A stretch of DNA of 14,919 bases, taken from the NCBI GenBank assembly GCA_031276985.1, contig JAISMA010000093.1, forward strand, positions 1 to 14,919. The letters are read 5' to 3'. The notes beneath the pieces were generated by a model. It saw only the letters and a program-made list of their open reading frames with translations, made no database searches and had not been told where the DNA came from. The DNA comes from Helicobacteraceae bacterium. GTDB lineage: Bacteria > Campylobacterota > Campylobacteria > Campylobacterales > SZUA-545. The translations under genes were made by a program, and so were the position numbers. Shown in pieces: positions 14,027 through 14,919 of this stretch; within the stretch, counting starts at the first letter, position 1, and each line of letters starts with the position of its first letter.

Positions 14027-14479
14027 TTATAGATTAAAAGAATCAAGTATTTTTGCGATTGGCGTCGATCCGATATATATGCCGCCATACGCGCCATACC
14101 AAAGCGATCTGTTTGTCGCCGCTTTATTGACGGCGTAAATTTTATAACCGTAATGCTCTAAAGATTCAATCGCAAAAATATCCAACGTCGCGTTTTCGTC
14201 TTTTGCGCGACAAGCAATGAAATATTCGTCTTCTACTTTTTTGGTTTTGCAACCGTCTAGGTTGTCGTTTGTATAACTATCTTCAATATATTTTTGCGCG
14301 TATCGAATCGCTCTTGGGTGTTCGCGAAAAAGATCCTCGACTGTCATGCAGATGAAGCCTAAAACAGCCATTATTATCATCATAGAAAGCAACAAAATGA
14401 CGCCGCTTATAAAACCGTTTATGGCCGAATTTATTAAACCGACTATCCCCATTGAATTGCTGTTTAATATTGCTCGCAT
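14027..14479 (-). CDS. Hypothetical single-span membrane protein
   Basis: The 150-residue protein has one strong hydrophobic segment (about 23-46, ISGVILLLSMMIIMAVLGFI) close to the N-terminus, followed by a soluble domain with two cysteines (77, 90), a Gly/Tyr-rich stretch (LWYGAYGGIYIG, 127-138) and no recognisable motif. The ATG at 14479 has AAGGA only one base upstream, an unusually short distance; no other start in the frame has a better site, so either initiation is inefficient or the true start differs. It lies just past the glnA terminator and 26 bp before the next hypothetical gene, probably forming a two-gene unit with it. Function unknown; base composition is AT-richer than the flanking genes. 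Confidence 0.65.
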   Translation of the reverse strand: MRAILNSNSMGIVGLINSAINGFISGVILLLSMMIIMAVLGFICMTVEDLFREHPRAIRYAQKYIEDSYTNDNLDGCKTKKVEDEYFIACRAKDENATLDIFAIESLEHYGYKIYAVNKAATNRSLWYGAYGGIYIGSTPIAKILDSFNL

Positions 14480-14524
14480 TTCCTTAGCCTAACGTTGATT
14501 AAGCCTAACAAAAAAATGACAAAA

Positions 14525-14572
14525 GCGGCGAGAAAGCTCCCGCCGCAAATCCGCGCCGAGAAGTTTCGGCGC
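14525..14572 (-). terminator. Tandem hairpin terminator of glnA
   Basis: Two hairpins follow the glnA stop on the minus strand. The first, GCGCCGA/TCGGCGC (14566-14572 with 14553-14559), is a perfect 7-bp stem. The second (14546-14525) has a GCGGCG/CGCCGC stem that can extend with a G-U pair, and is followed by TTTTGTCATTTTTTT. The second is a good intrinsic terminator. Confidence 0.75.
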
Positions 14573-14580
14573 AAATCAGA

Positions 14581-14919
14581 TTAGCACGAATAAGTAGTCT
14601 TAAATTCGTACGGATGAGGTCTTGCCTCCCATGGCCAAATTTCGGACTGAAACTTGTAGTGCTGATAGTTTTGAATGAACTCTTCGGTAAATACGCCGCC
14701 TTCTTTAAGATAGTCGCGATCCGCAAGCATACACTCGATCGCCTCGCGCAAGGTATGCGGCATTTGCTGAATGCCCTTTTCGCGGATCTCGTCTAGCGAA
14801 AGCTCAAACAGATCCATTTCCATTGGCTCGCCAGGATTCGCTTTTTTCTTAACGCCGTCGATACCCGCAAGCAACATAGCCGCGAAAGCCAGATACGGAT
14901 TTGCGGAGCTGTCGGGAAA
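14581..14919 (-). CDS. glnA: Glutamine synthetase, C-terminal part
   Basis: This is the last 112 residues of GlnA, which makes glutamine from glutamate, ammonia and ATP; the gene runs off the window edge. The piece begins FPDSSANPYLAFAAMLLAGIDG, the conserved block in which residues near SSANPYLA line the active site. It continues with KKKANPGEP, LREAIE, GGVFTEEFI and ends in RPHPYEFKTTYSC, the usual C-terminal pattern of type I GlnA in this phylum. The frame is intact up to the TAA at 14581-14583. The adenylylation-site region lies upstream of or at the window edge and cannot be judged. A strong terminator follows, so the next genes form a separate unit. Confidence 0.95.
   Translation of the reverse strand, partial: FPDSSANPYLAFAAMLLAGIDGVKKKANPGEPMEMDLFELSLDEIREKGIQQMPHTLREAIECMLADRDYLKEGGVFTEEFIQNYQHYKFQSEIWPWEARPHPYEFKTTYSC

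Overview
The window looks like a chromosomal segment of a Campylobacterota (epsilonproteobacterial) bacterium of roughly even GC content. The evidence is the block ppiD/surA-like – ftsA – ftsZ, a gatA–guaB–metX block, Campylobacterota-like FtsA/FtsZ/PpiD sequences, short spacers, AAGGA-type ribosome binding sites and -10 boxes without a clear -35. The genus cannot be named from sequence alone. The palindrome CGATCG is strikingly over-represented (about 49 copies counted by eye, against about 4 expected by chance), like the HIP1 octamer of cyanobacteria.

Layout. Positions 1-216 hold the tail of a TPR-type ORF with no visible start. From 217 to 509 lies a leader region with a strong ribosome binding site and a 26-codon leader peptide ending in a run of leucine codons. 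It precedes a short leuA (510-1676) that lacks the C-terminal leucine-binding regulatory domain, then a di-haem periplasmic cytochrome c (1699-2256). From 2257 to 3173 is non-coding DNA with a cluster of inverted-repeat elements. All remaining genes are on the minus strand.

Read in their own direction, these are: the 3' end of glnA with a terminator (14919-14525); two unrecognised, AT-richer genes (14479-14027, 14000-13407); a secreted TraB/GumN-family protein (13314-12430); a small three-helix membrane protein (12396-12103); a probable operon gatA–guaB–metX behind a perfect TATAAT box (11936-8003); a 610-bp intergenic region with a second copy of the repeat element (8002-7391); and the operon ppiD-like – ftsA – small unknown ORF – ftsZ (7390-3174).

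How the genes fit together. LeuA makes the committed step of leucine synthesis. The Leu-codon leader peptide suggests ribosome-mediated control by leucyl-tRNA, which would replace the feedback site the enzyme has lost. gatA (tRNA amidation), guaB (GMP synthesis), metX (methionine synthesis) and glnA are housekeeping metabolism. ppiD–ftsA–ftsZ couples an envelope chaperone gene to the divisome genes, with an unusual 66-residue ORF inserted between ftsA and ftsZ. The points most worth a second look are the leucine leader with the truncated LeuA, the CGATCG over-representation, the two-copy repeat element with a covarying hairpin, and the extra ORF in the fts operon.
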